DNA of 64,000 nucleotides from Rehmannia glutinosa (lineage: Eukaryota > Streptophyta > Magnoliopsida > Lamiales > Orobanchaceae). Shown here in pieces: positions 11,725 to 22,324 of this stretch (positions within the stretch are counted from its first letter, which is position 1; every line of letters starts with the position of its first letter). The DNA lies in contig JABTTQ020001483.1 of NCBI GenBank assembly GCA_016081115.2, positions 124,001 through 188,000 of the forward strand. Reading direction: 5' to 3'. The notes beneath the pieces are model-generated. The model had not been told where the DNA came from. It did no database searches and worked only from the letters and a program-made list of their open reading frames with translations. The translations under genes were made by a program, and so were the position numbers.

Positions 11725-12324
11725 TGTTGACGTGCGTTTTGGTCAACAAGCAAAAATATGTAAAAGATTTAACACGTGGAAATATAAACATGCGTAACAC
11801 AATTTTATTTATGGCTAATTCTGCCTTTTTGCGTAATGCCGAGCCGAATTATTGGGGTCGGTCTTTCTTACAATTTTCTCCCCCTTTTCTGCCTCTCTCT
11901 ACGAGACTTTTTATATCCCTTCAGTAAGTGGGTTTACAATAGTCATCTTTACACTAACTAGTCATTAATTAGTAAAATAATTTGACAAAGACACATGTTC
12001 CCTTCTAATCGTGCATGTCAGTCAAATCTTGCCACTTGTCGACTTCTCTTTATAACTTTCTGACATGTGGCAGTTTCTGATACCAATAAAGCGCTAAGCA
12101 TGGGCAAGTGATTATTTTTATGAGTCTGTCGCGCATGCGTTTCCCGCCGAAATTTGGGCTCGGGGCTCGGCAACAATGTTGCGGTTGGGCTCGGTAGCGG
12201 GCGAGCCTAATTCATGACGTGTCACCGAGCAACGTTACTGACGTCACTCGTAGGTCCCCGACTCGGACGTGTGCTGGACTGATGACGTGGATTAATTTCT
12301 TCCAGCTCGGCTCGGGTGTCATCA
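11725..12324 (-). repeat. 5' LTR of the Tat element
   Basis: This 600-bp LTR, with TG...CA ends on the plus strand, matches 1394-1995. It is the 5' LTR because gag and the primer-binding site lie to its left. It is followed by CAAGG (12325-12329), the right TSD copy. Confidence 0.93.
11909..11916 (-). promoter_or_regulatory. TATA box in the 5' LTR
   Basis: The minus strand reads GGGATATAAAAAG here, about 410 bases into the 600-bp LTR. It is the only good TATA-like site I found in the LTR. It should drive the full-length minus-strand transcript. Confidence 0.5.
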
Positions 12325-12366
12325 CAAGGAAGGTACTATTAGTACGTTGAGGTATTAAAAAAATTA

Positions 12367-12624
12367 AGGATAATTACAAAAATTGCCTCTGAGGTTTGGC
12401 ATAATAACAAAAAACTCCTGTTATCTTTCTAAATTATAGATACTTTCTTAAGATATATAATACAAACACTCCATTAAGGTTTGTATTTAGCTAGCAAATA
12501 TCCATTTTCAGGATAAGTAATTTGCAAAACGGAGACAAATGTCAGGGATATTTGTACTTTTGAAAGATTACTAATTAGTTTTGTAATTAGGCTAAACATG
12601 AGGAGTAAATTTGTAATTATCCCA
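12367..12624. repeat. MITE-like element with GGATAATTACAAA ends
   Basis: Terminal inverted repeats GGATAATTACAAA (12368-12380) and TTTGTAATTATCC (about 12610-12622) bound about 255 bp of AT-rich sequence with the phrase 'gaggtttggcataa'. The same ends occur at 13706 and a related phrase at 14575. The short open frame inside is not convincing. Confidence 0.6.
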
Positions 12625-12844
12625 AAAACAAGTACGGCTCGGTGTACATCAATGAAATGAACTCGATTTTGGTACTTTGAGTTCAAGACGATAAGAAAAA
12701 TAACATAACATTAGTGGTCGTTAGGTTTTTGCCCTAAGTTAAAACTTTTCGATGCTTAAGTTAGATCATGTAATTATACAATGTATGGTCTAGATGTCAT
12801 CATTGTACCAATCAACACATCCCATCCGTTCCTCAGTCCCCATA
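12625..12844. other. AT-rich spacer
   Basis: Nothing recognised: no coding frame, no terminal repeats. Confidence 0.4.
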
Positions 12845-13430
12845 TTTAAGGGTGATCATAAATTTTCAAATACCACCAGGATCGCCCAAGCCACACCACC
12901 GTTCATGATAATTTATGACCAAAACCGCGATTTGAAATATTAAATAGAAACTGGACCGCTTTATTGGTGCAAATATGGTTTTAAATTTTTAAAAACCACA
13001 AAAACCGCACTGCACCGCACCTTTATAATTTAGGGTAAAATAAAATATTGTTTCTTTAGTCTTTAGTTAAATAGTAAGACAATAAATACGTTAAGAACTA
13101 ATTTTATGAATAATATAATAGATTCACACTTTGCATGCTAAACATAATGCATTTTACATTCTTTCAATAATGTTAAAAAAATACTTTTCAATTATAATAT
13201 TTTTCGTTAGCCTTTTCTTTAAAATATCATAATAAAATTATATTAATTTATCAATTATATAATTTTTTGTGTATTAAAATTGAAAAACCGCTCGCCATCG
13301 CCCACCACCACACATTTGGTTTTACTTTATAAAATCGTTATTTGAAAATATTATTTAACCGAACGGCATATAACAATCCGATTTGAAATTAACTCAAAAA
13401 ACCGCAAAACCGCACTACTATGACTCTTAG
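12845..13430. repeat. possible hAT-like non-autonomous element
   Basis: AT-rich DNA with scattered ACCGCAC / AACCGCAAAACCGC motifs, typical of a common class of plant hAT-derived short elements. The left edge TAAGGGTGATCA and the right edge CATGACTCTTA-like sequence are a weak inverted pair. No 8-bp TSD was found, so the borders are uncertain. Confidence 0.35.
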
Positions 13431-14168
13431 CTTGCATGGGTCGACCCAAGTCATGCCAGGGCTCCACGACACGGGATGTGGAGCTTTGGATCATCTTGGC
13501 ATTTCAGCTGAGTTTGAAGTGTATTTTAGTAAGTTCAGCACTAGCGCACATAAAGTTCATTCTTTTACATGTTTGGAGTAAGGTCGCGGCATTTGCAGAA
13601 CTGATGCAATTTTCTAGCCTCGCTGACAAATAAACTATCAGATTTTGCCGCCCCCACAAAAAAAAAGACAAGTAAACCATCAGGAATCAGTAATATAAGA
13701 TAAAAGGGATAATTACAAAAAGGGAAAATGGGCCTTTTTAGCCATTTTGGTTTAAGAAAATACTTTCTTGACCAAATTTGATAAAAATAACTTTTTTGGC
13801 CACTTTTACAATGAAAAATCGTTTATGCCCCTCGACTTTCTCTCTTTCTTGTTTAAATAAAAGTTTTCCATCACCAGCTACATTTTTCATCTTTTCTTCC
13901 TTCTTTCTTCATCTTTTTCTTCTTTCTACAAATTATAATTCAGCAAAACTCTAGTTTTTCAATTTTTGAAGTTGCGAGAAACGATTCAAGATACATTTTG
14001 AACCAAAGTAATGTATTACTTTATGCAAATATTTATGTATAAAATAGAAAATTCGCTTGATGATTTTCGTAAATAGAAAAAAATTCAGATTTGTAAAGTT
14101 TAACGTGGCACTATCGGGCCTTCAACATGGTACTATCGTGCCATGTTGAACTTTAACTGAGTACGTTC

Positions 14169-14322
14169 ATACCCAGAATTACTAGGGTACTATCGTGCCC
14201 CACTTTATGTACTGCACTATCGTACCCTAGTAATTTTGGGTACGATCGTACCCAAAATTACTAGGGTACGATAGTGCAGCACATAAAGTGGGGCACAATA
14301 GTACCCAGTAATTCTGGGTACG
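14169..14322. repeat. large near-perfect palindrome
   Basis: Two arms of about 76 bases meet at TACGATCGTA (14241-14250). Reading outward, both arms carry GGGTAC..., TAGTAATT, CACTATCGTACC, TTTATGT and GCCCCAC blocks. I count only about three differences between the arms. It would fold into a long hairpin as RNA or extrude as a cruciform. Confidence 0.85.
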
Positions 14323-14332
14323 ATCGTACTCA

Positions 14333-14412
14333 GAATTACTAGGGTACGATAGTGCAGCATATAAAGTCATTCCAGGGCACTATATGTGCTGCACTATCGT
14401 ACCCTAGTAATT
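14333..14412. repeat. second palindrome of the same sequence family
   Basis: GAATTACTAGGGTACGATAG and the following TGCAGCATATA are mirrored by TATATGTGCTGCA and CTATCGTACCCTAGTAATTC. The arms are about 33 bases and the loop is short. It repeats arm sequences of the neighbouring larger palindrome. Confidence 0.75.
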
Positions 14413-14790
14413 CCAGGGCACTATCGGGCCGTACTTTAGGGCACGATCGTACCCATCCATTAGTAAGGGTAGTTAAGCCATTGTGGGTAGAAAAGTTAGT
14501 GTTTATAAAATTGGGTAGAAAAGTAGTTCCACTATCCATAATGGCTAGAAAAAAAATTTTCCCATTACAAAAATCCCCCTAAGGTTTGGGCTAATGACAA
14601 AAAAATGAAGAGGGTTTTGGAAAACCCCTTAAGGTTTGATTGTGTCTTAATATTAAGGAGGTATCTGTAATATATTTTGATAAATGTAAAGGGAGCTTTT
14701 AAAATATTTTTTGCATATGAAGGGGTAAAATATAAGACGAACCAAATCTAAAGGATTTTTGTAATTTCTGATTTTTTTTGTAATTAGACA

Positions 14791-15406
14791 TGTCACGCCC
14801 CAATTTGGGTTAATGCAAACTATACAAAAACATCTCAATTATTGGAGTACAACTCCGTGATTATATTGCAGCTCAACATGAGCTTGTGCAATTTATAAAA
14901 TCAATAAAATGACTGTCAAACTTAAATCGCATAGCGGAATCATTTACTACACGCAGTGGAAGTCTAACATATATATAAACATAACTTGATTTTCATTATA
15001 CGCATATCCATATTACAAAAACAAAAAAAAAAACAAAAAAAAAACAAAAAAAAAAACAACTAATACTATCGTTCAAGTACCCATACAACATAAAATCCTA
15101 CACATCCACTTATAGCAACCTGTGAGTCTAAACTCTTATTCCTGATTAGATGTCTCTCACACGTCTCTTTATCGATCTTTTCAGTTGTCTCTGAGAAACT
15201 TAAAAATAAACTGATTTAAGCTAAATAAGCTCCATGAGTGGGTGCATGTGTGTTAGTGTGGTTCATTTATCAATTCAGGAAATATTTTATTTTAGTTGTA
15301 AAATATTTTATTTGAGAAGATAAAATATTATATAGCAAACTCGGAGGAGACCTCCAACCCAATAAGGTCTTGTACATGAGAAGGTATGAGACCTTCAGCG
15401 GACTCA
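14791..15406 (+). repeat. LTR-like fragment starting TGTCACGCCCC
   Basis: The start TGTCACGCCCCAATTTGGG is a common 5' end of plant gypsy (Tekay/Del-type) LTRs. Compare TGTAACGCCCC at 28778. A matching 3' end and a TSD were not found. An A-rich run with C spacers lies at 15017-15058. Treat as a truncated LTR. Confidence 0.35.
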
Positions 15407-15414
15407 CTGAAATC

Positions 15415-15536
15415 CTCTGTTGTAAAAATCCCCGCCTAGGCGCTAGACTAATCCCGCCCTGGTCCCACCTAACCCCGCCTAGGCACTAGGCTCCAGTCTG
15501 CCACCTAGCGAGCGCCTAGCGCTTTTTACAATATTG
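15415..15536. mobile_element. hAT-like MITE, 122 bp
   Basis: A perfect 8-base duplication CTGAAATC flanks the insert (15407-15414 and 15537-15544). Its ends share TTGTAAAAA in inverted orientation (left CTCTGTTGTAAAAA, right TTTTTACAATATTG). The interior is GC-rich with CGCCTAGGCGCTAG motifs. An 8-bp TSD fits the hAT superfamily. The block at 827-1009 looks like a relative. Confidence 0.7.
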
Positions 15537-15544
15537 CTGAAATC

Positions 15545-16110
15545 TAAAGAGAAAGCAAACGATGCTAAGTGGTGAGCAACAAAATTTCCCGTACGTCTGA
15601 CACAACTACGAATAAACGACTCAAAACAAGAAATTAAACAATAGCAATCCAAAACAATATTCCCAAAATAGGAAAAATCAGCCGTCCGTCGAGTTAGTTT
15701 GAAGAAAAGCGCATTATCCGTCTCCTGTACGATCTTTTTTAATCCTAAATCTCGAGCAATGAGTAAACCATCCTTAAATTCATCACTAAGCAGGCTAGTG
15801 GCCGTAGTTAGAGCTTAGCCTATGTTCAAACAATTTAAAGTCCTATTCCCTCCCATTTCCGTATCGATGCATCCGTGTTGATTTTATTGTATCCTCGCTC
15901 CGGAGGAATCCGATTATCCCTTATCTTTTGATTTGGCTTTGGAGGACAGGTTACCATCAACTTGTTGTGCTCTGTTAGTAGTGTGGTAGCCATGTTAAAA
16001 CACCATTGGTGTTCAATTTCTATTTGCTGAAATGTGTCAAGTTTCTTGCATACCATACCAAACTCACCAATGTAGCATAGCGTCAATCTTATGAAAATCT
16101 TCGTTATCAA
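15545..16110 (-). pseudogene. RNase H-like fragment (LINE / RVT_3 type)
   Basis: The minus strand encodes RIPPERGYNKINTDAS (near 15870), the first acidic motif of the plant 'reverse transcriptase-like' RNase H family. Further blocks follow in shifted frames: EGLLIARDLGLKK, a TDNALF segment, FGNIVLDC, and near the end GNFVAHHLASFAF, the usual last His motif. These occur in the right order for one domain, often found at the C-terminus of LINE-type ORF2 or as free copies. There are several stops and frame changes. I see no neighbouring RT. The hAT-like MITE at 15415 sits just beyond its C-terminal end. Confidence 0.65.
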
Positions 16111-16631
16111 CTACTAAGAGTGAAGAAATCCATTCTGCAATTGAGCCTTGTGTTAGCAAATATGGTCGAAACATAAATCACATATTTGCACATATAAGGT
16201 GGATTGAGTATACCTATTTGCAGCGGAACTGTCGATCTACATAACCAGGATTAAGCTCATCTACAAACCTCCTTTTGATCCATGATTAAACCATCTACAA
16301 GCCTCCTCTTGATTGAATCACGAACAACAAATGAATCCTGCAGATTGGTTTAACCACAAATAAGCCACAACAAGATCACAAACTATATTTCTCGTTGGTG
16401 CAAATAACTACTAAAGTTATTAACTTTGATGTGCACACCTTAAACCCATGGAGAACATTAGTGATGCTCCAAGAAAGAACGTAGAGAGAAATTGTAGGTG
16501 ATAGGTTTCTGATATTCCGTAGGAGAGAGATAATAATCTCTACTACTTATAATATAAGGAGACAAAATAAAACAATGTATCTCAATCCCTATTATAATTG
16601 GATCTTTCCATATTAGATGCAATCCCAAGAT
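16111..16631. other. non-coding repeat-like DNA, left flank of the Sirevirus
   Basis: No coding frame. A TGTTAGCAAATATGG stretch at about 16151 could be an LTR start, but no partner end was found. The sequence should be continuous with 26201 onward, because the Sirevirus inserted between the two GCATG copies. Confidence 0.35.
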
Positions 16632-16636
16632 GCATG

Positions 16637-17460
16637 TGTTAGTGTTACTGAAGTTGGCAATTTTGGTCTGTTGAGCACAGTGCATGTTCTAGTGTTGTAA
16701 CTCTGGTAATGCAACACTGACTCACAGAATCTGGGCGGATTTTATGCCAGATTCTGTTGTGTGATTTTGGCAAGTTGTCTATATTGTGAATGTTGCTGAT
16801 ATTATTGGATAATATTTATCTAAATTGATTCAGCCACTTTTTAATTGCTAATTATTCCTTTTAAATCACTTTCCTTGTGTAATTGATTCTTACCCACAAG
16901 GAAATGATTTTTCTTTCCGATTTCCTTCCTTTAGCAATAAATCGTCCACTTGAAATCAGGGATTGGATTTCGTCTTGATTGCTATAAGAAGAGAAGTCAG
17001 ACCTTTGGAGAAGTCATCGAGCATAAGCATATTCAAGCTTTATTTTGCACTTCTTCAAGAAACCGTGTTACTACATACTTTTATTCTTTGGGAGAAGAAG
17101 GTGCATATCTATGGCGTGGATCAACTCGACCGTTCAAGGGATTTGAAGTTGGAAGGAGTCCAACAAGGTTGAGTGTTCTGAAGAATCAATCAGAATATTA
17201 GTTTTATACGAGTGTTGGTGTATTAGATAAAGAGAGATTCTTTATGCTTTTCGTAAATCCAGTCGTATTTGCAATAACTATTTGCTCTCTAATATTGGAT
17301 TGTTTCTTCTCTGGGCGTGGCCTCGTGCATTAAGATTGAGGAATCTAAGCATGTTAAAAATCTCCATGTTATTTTTATTCCGCTGTGTACTTGTGTTGGT
17401 TGGTTTAGTGTTACAACATTAACATCCAACACCTTAAGAATCGGTTCTGTTTCACGTTTT
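16637..17460 (+). repeat. 5' LTR of the Sirevirus
   Basis: It matches the right LTR up to CACGTTTT at 17460. The final 19 or so bases of the LTR and the expected primer-binding site (TGGTATCAGA-like) are absent, so a small deletion spans this junction. It also has about 60 bases near 17143-17200 that are missing from the right LTR. Confidence 0.88.
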
Positions 17461-17489
17461 TATCTGTACTAACATGGACTGTTATCGTG

Positions 17490-18538
17490 AGGAAAGCTCA
17501 ATTTTATGACCGCCTCTTCTCATTGGAACAAATTTCTCATACTGGAAAGCAAAGATGAGAGCCTTCATCAAATCTATGGACGAACGTGCGTGGAAATCCA
17601 TCCTAACTGGTTGGACACCTCCTACCCATGTTATTGATGGTAAGAATGTTCCGAAGAATGAAACTGAATGGACAACTGCTGAGGATCAATTAGCAAATTC
17701 AAACTCAAAGGCACTCAATGCAATCTTCAGTGCAGTGGATGAAAATCAGTTCATATTGATCTCTACTTGTGAAACCTCAAAGGAAGCATGGGATATCTTG
17801 CAAGTTGCCTATGAAGGAACTGAAGCTGTAAGAATGTCTAAACTACAAATGCTTACTTCTAAATTTGAGAATCTTCGCATGAGTGAAAATGAAACCGTAA
17901 GTGATTTTAATTCTAAACTCTGTGATATTTCAAATGAGTCCTATGCCTTAGGGAAAAAATACTCTAATTTTAAGCTTGTCAAGAAAGTTTTAAGGTCTCT
18001 TCCTGAAAGGTTTACCTACAAAGCGACTGCTATAGAAGAATCAAAGGTTCTGTCAGAAATGAAACTTGATGAACTAATAGGGTCCCTTCAAACTTTTGAA
18101 ATGAACCTTGAAAAAACAAGAAAGGAGAAACTCAAGGAAGCAAGCTATAAGAAAGAAAAAAGCAAGAAGATTGCTTTTTAGGCTGAAACATCAGATGAAT
18201 TGACTCTTGAAGTAGGAAAGAGATTCAAGAATCATTTGCATTACTCACCAAGAATTTCAGCAAACTTTTCAAACAGGCAAACAAAGGAGGGAATTTCCCC
18301 AGAACCGGAAAGAATTCTGGACCTCAGATAAAGCAAAATGATAGTGGTAAAGGCATAAAGTGCAGGGAATGTCGAGGTTTTGGACATATTCAACCCGAAT
18401 GTGCAAATACCCTGAAGAAGAAGAATGGTAAATCATCCACCACACCATGGAGCGATGATGAACCAGATGAAGATGAAGAAGAAGAGAATGTGAGCAATCA
18501 AGTTGCCTTCATCACATTTAAAGGAAGAGGTTGGTTGT
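17490..18538 (+). pseudogene. Sirevirus gag
   Basis: The N-terminal motif (PPL, then GTNFSYWKAKMRAF) is read from about 17507. A TGA at 17507-17509 stands where a CGA (Arg) codon is usual, consistent with CpG decay. The core 17555-18181 contains AWDILQVAYEGTEAVRMSKLQ and the C-terminal helices, then a TAG stop at 18179. Beyond it, in frames that change, lies the zinc knuckle CRECRGFGHIQPEC (18361-18402), followed by an acidic Asp/Glu tail ending at a stop near 18540. Gag builds the particle and binds RNA. Confidence 0.85.
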
Positions 18539-18599
18539 AAACAAACGCACTTAATGCTACTTCGTGTTACTACACCAAAAGTATAACACTAACTTTCCT

Positions 18600-19136
18600 T
18601 TTTTTGAAACATGCCTAACTTCTGTACTTCCTGCAGAGGAGAGCGAGTCAGATAATGGGAGTTCTGAGGATGAATCCGAAGTAGATGAAGAAGAACTGAG
18701 AAGAGTCTACCAAAAGCTGCTTGAAAAATGCCTGATTGTCAGCAAGACCAATGAAAACCTGGAAAAGAAGGTAGTGTGTCTTACTGTTGAAAAAGAGGCA
18801 CTCAAAGGAGAAGTTAAAGTTCGAAAGACTAGCAACTGAAAGAAAGGAAGAACTTTCCAAAGTGAAGAAAGACCATGCAGGTATTGGTTTTGGTTTCAAT
18901 GCTAACAAAAACTATGCTAAAAAGGATAAAAAATCTAAGATTGCTTTTGTTAGAGAAGGAACATCATTTAGTCATAATGGAAAAAGAAGTAATGCTTTTG
19001 TTCATATATGTCACTATTGCAACCGTCCTGGCCATATAAGACCTAAGTGTTATCGTCTTCAAAAACAATATAAGCAAGACAGGGTGCAAACTCCAGTGTT
19101 CCAACATCAGCAAAGAAAACACTTCTCATTTTAAAA
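18600..19136 (+). pseudogene. Sirevirus gag C-terminal region: coiled coil and second zinc knuckle
   Basis: A Glu/Lys-rich helix (18640-18900) reads in two frames with a break near 18835. It is followed by CHYCNRPGHIRPKC (19009-19050), a second CCHC knuckle. A stop follows shortly after. Confidence 0.75.
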
Positions 19137-19169
19137 TCAATTTATCAAACAAACCGAAGAAAATCTGGG

Positions 19170-19625
19170 TTAGGAAGGATGAATTCTCTTGCTATGTTGT
19201 CCACACTACTTTAAAAGCCAATGTGACTGAATCATGGTACTTTGATAGTGGTTGCTCTCGTCATATGACTGGAGAGTTGGAAAAACTGACTGATTTTGAA
19301 AAACATGAAAATGGATTGGTCACTTTTGGTGATGGTGCTAAAAGCAAAGTTTTGGGAAAAGGGACCTTGAATGTGTCCGGTCTTTCTTCTCTCAAAAATG
19401 TTTTGTACGTTGAAGGACTAAAAGCCAAACTTATCAGTATCAGTCAGCTTTGTGACGATGACTTGCTTGTGAGATTTGATAAAAATATATGTGCTATTTT
19501 TGATAGAACTGACAAATGTATTTTGAAAGGTAGTAGATCCTCTGATAACTGTTATCTGATACAGGAACATGTTCAGTGTTTCAATACTTCTCTTGTGTGT
19601 AATAAATCCCTCCTGAGTAACACTG
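19170..19625 (+). pseudogene. Sirevirus aspartic protease
   Basis: The motif WYFDSGCSRHMTG near 19235 is the copia protease active site, with the D-S-G triplet intact. VTFGDGAKSKVLGKGT and LKNVLYVEGLKAKLISISQL follow as in the family. The protease processes the polyprotein. This part is open from 19223 until the frame is lost in integrase, so it is one of the better preserved domains of the element. Confidence 0.85.
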
Positions 19626-20720
19626 AATTGTGGCACCAAAAACTAGGACACTTGAATTTTCGTGGTATGCTAAATCTTATTAAAATAAGAGCTGTGTATA
19701 GGATCATTCTGGTGTCTGTGGTCCGTGTCAATTGGGAAAACAAAAAAGAGAAGCACATAAGGTGTTGCAACATCTCAGCACCTCACCCTGTCTGGAAGTT
19801 ATGCATATGGGCCTTATGGGACCAATGCAGGTCGAAAGCATAGGGGGTAAGAAATATGTGTTTGTGTGTGTTGATGGTTTCTCCAGGTTTACTTGGGTTG
19901 ACTTTATTAGAGAAAAATCTGACACCCTCACTGTTTTCGAAAAATTGGTGCTTAGACTGAAAAATGAAAAAGGCTCCAATATGGAAAGAATGAGAAGTGA
20001 TCACAGTAGAGAATTTCAGAATGCTAATTTCTCTAATTTTTGTGAAAAACTTGGAATTTTTCATGAATTTTCTGTTCCCATTACCCCCAGCAAAACAGAG
20101 TTGTAGAAAGAAAAAATAGGACTCTTTAAGAGATGGCACGCGTTATGATTAACTCCAAGAAAATCTCTCCAAAAATATAGGCTGAAGCTATGAGCACTGC
20201 GTGTTACATCATTAATAGGGTTCATTTACATCCTGGTACTAACATGACACCCTATGAAATTTGGAAAGGTAAAAATCCCAATATCGGTTACTTTCATGTG
20301 TTTGGATGTGTTTGTTATAACCTTAACGACAGACAACATCTTGGTAAGTTTGATTCGAAAAGTGATATGGGAATTTTTCTTGGATATTCTATTAATAATA
20401 GAGCCTATAGAGTCTACAACATGAGAACTCGTACTATCATTGAATCTATAAATGTTTTTGTGGACGATACTAATGATTTTGCAGAAATTTTGAAAGACAA
20501 AGATAAAGAAGGAGCAGGAGAAGCTGAGTCCAACAGGACTGCTGAAAGTGAAATGAGTGATGTTACAACACTTGATCATGCACCAGATGCAGATGCTGAT
20601 GCTGATGCTGATGCTGAGTCAGATGTGGATGAAGCCACTAAGTTTGACATTTTCGATCAAGTCAGAAAAGAACCACCAAGCAGAATAAAGAAAAACCACC
20701 CCATGGATCAAGTGATTGGG
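19626..20720 (+). pseudogene. Sirevirus integrase and link to RT
   Basis: The zinc-binding start ELWHQKLGHLNFRGMLN is intact, but a small deletion follows and CGPCQLGKQK is in another frame. The first catalytic Asp (normally in an H-M-D-L-M-G-P context) reads HMGLMGPMQ, so Asp has become Gly near 19808. The second acidic motif RSDHSREF is kept. A one-base loss near 20090 shifts the frame just before the third motif (VVERKNRT). The C-terminal part 20190-20738 has GCVCYNLNDRQHLGKFD and a short Asp-Ala microsatellite (about 20587-20622). Inactive. Confidence 0.85.
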
Positions 20721-20722
20721 AA

Positions 20723-22324
20723 GTGTCCGAGGGCATAAAAATAAGAGGTAAAGAGAAGGTAAATTACAGGGAAATGGTAAGATTTGTCTGTTTTACTTCT
20801 CTCATTGAACCCAAAAATGTTAAAGAATCTCTTGTTGATGAGTATTGGGTGAATGCTATGCAATTAGAACTGGAACAATTTGAAAGAAACAATGTGTGGG
20901 ATCTGGTTCCTAGGCCTGAACACTCTAATGTTATAGGAACCAAGTGGATTTTCAAAAACAAAACTGATGAACTTGGTAACATAACTAGAAACAAGGCTAG
21001 GCTAGTGGCTCAAGGCTACACTCAGGTGGAAGGAGTGAACTTTGATGAAACTTTTGCCCCTGTGGCCAGACTTGAGTCCATAAGACTCTTGCTTGCTTTT
21101 GCTTGTGTTCTTAAAATCAAATTGTTTCAGATGGATGTCAAAAGTGCCTTCCTAAATGGATTTCTGAATGAGGAAGTGTTTGTTGAACATCCAAAAGGTT
21201 TTGAAAATCCCCATTTTCCCAACCATGTTTTTAAACTAAAAAAGGCCTTATATGGGTTGAAGCAAGCTCCTCGGGCTTGGTATGGAAGGTTGACTACTTT
21301 TCTGTGTGATAAAGGCTATAAAAGAGAAAGTGTTGACAAAACTCTATTCATCCAAAAATTTAAGAATGGTATCACCATTGCTCAAATTTATATTGATGAC
21401 ATAGTGTTTGGATCAACTTCTAAACAGAATCTTGATGAGTTTGTTGGCTACATGTCTTCTGAGTTTGAAATGAGCATGGTAGGAGAGTTGAACTATTTTC
21501 TTGGGCTTCAAGTGAAACAGTTTGACAAAGGTATTTTTATCACACAGAACAAGTATGCCAAGAACCTTGTTAAAAGATTTGGGCTGGACAATAAAAAGCA
21601 CATGAAAAATCCCATGGGCACTAATGATAAATTGTCCAAAGATAAAAATGGTACCCCTATTGATCCTACTCTCTACATAAGTATGATAGGGAGTCTTTTG
21701 TATCTCACTGCTAGCAGACCTGATATTAGCTATAGTGTCTGTGTGTGCTAGATATCAGTCATGTCCCAAAGAGTCTCATTTGAAAGCTGTGAAAAGAATC
21801 ATTCGTTATATTAATGGGACTACTGAACTTGGTATCTTGTACTCTTCTGATACTAACACTAATTTGGTGGTTTTAGTGATTTGACAAGGTGTGATGTCGA
21901 TGATAGAAAAAGCACAACTAGAGGGTGTTTCTACCTTGGAAACAATCTGGTTTCCTGGTACAATAAGAAATAAAATTGTATTTCACTGTCTACTGCTGAA
22001 TCTGAGTATATTGCATTGGGAAGTTGTTGCTCCCAAATGTTATGGATGAGACAGATGTTGGCTGATTATGGTGTTGAAGAAAAAATCCTTACTGCTTATT
22101 GTGATGATTCGAGTGCCATAAATATTTCTAAAAACCCAGTGCAGCACTCCAGAACAAAACACATCGAAATTCGACACCATTTCATTAGAGACTTGGTTGA
22201 GAATAAAATTGTTACCATTGATTTTGTCACTACTGAGAATCAAATTGCTGATATTTTCACTAAATCCCTAGACTTTCAAAGGTTTAATTACCTGAAACAG
22301 TCTCTGGGTGTCTGTACTCTCTGA
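20723..22324 (+). pseudogene. Sirevirus reverse transcriptase and RNase H
   Basis: The open frame 20723-21751 is a nearly intact copia RT: NVIGTKWIFKNKTDELG, NKARLVAQGYTQ, DETFAPVARLESIR, MDVKSAFLNG, LKKALYGLKQAPRAWY and the catalytic YIDD at 21389-21400, then MSMVGELNYFLGLQVKQ. A frame break at about 21745 interrupts the connection. RNase H resumes in pieces, with the last part 22016-22324 showing SSAINISKNPVQHSRTKHIE and IADIFTKSL. The normal stop ends it at 22324. This is the best preserved domain of the element. Confidence 0.9.

Larger units (their letters stand above)
1394..12324 (-). mobile_element. Tat-lineage Ty3/gypsy LTR retrotransposon, near complete
   Basis: The element is 10,931 bp, oriented on the minus strand. 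It is bounded by two LTRs that start TGTTGACGTGC and end GTGTCATCA on the plus strand. The five bases CAAGG lie directly outside both ends (1389-1393 and 12325-12329), which proves a single integration. In minus-strand order it holds gag, protease, RT, RNase H, a second RNase H (aRNH), integrase, a tandem-repeat spacer, an antisense gene, a polypurine tract and the 3' LTR. The second RNase H, the short histidine/cysteine motif in gag and the antisense gene are known hallmarks of the plant Tat clade; Retand-like is the closest fit from memory. By eye the LTRs differ at about 18-20 of 600 positions, so the insertion is not recent. The coding part has frameshifts in gag, protease, RT and integrase. 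Confidence 0.93.
13722..14563. mobile_element. MULE-like non-autonomous DNA transposon
   Basis: This 842-bp element is flanked by a perfect 10-base direct repeat ATTACAAAAA (13712-13721 and 14564-14573). Its ends are inverted: left GGGAAAATGGGCCTTTTTAG followed by CCATT, right AATGGCTAG followed by an A run and TTTTCCC. A 9-10 base TSD is typical of Mutator-like elements. It has no transposase. Its centre holds several nested palindromes (14100-14460). Its AT-rich left half contains a pyrimidine tract (CTTTCTTC repeats near 13890-13930). Confidence 0.65.
13706..14788. repeat. second MITE-like element, split by a MULE-like insertion
   Basis: GGGATAATTACAAAAA (13706-13721) is interrupted by the element 13722-14563. 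The sequence resumes with ATTACAAAAATCCCCCTAAG and runs to TTTTGTAATTAG near 14785. It resembles the element at 12367 in its ends and in the 'aaggtttggg' phrase. Confidence 0.5.

Noticed and set aside
14169..14322. Palindrome as a microRNA precursor or a terminator
   Set aside because: The arms are too perfect and too long for a conserved plant microRNA. A bacterial-type terminator makes no sense here. A transposon origin is simpler.
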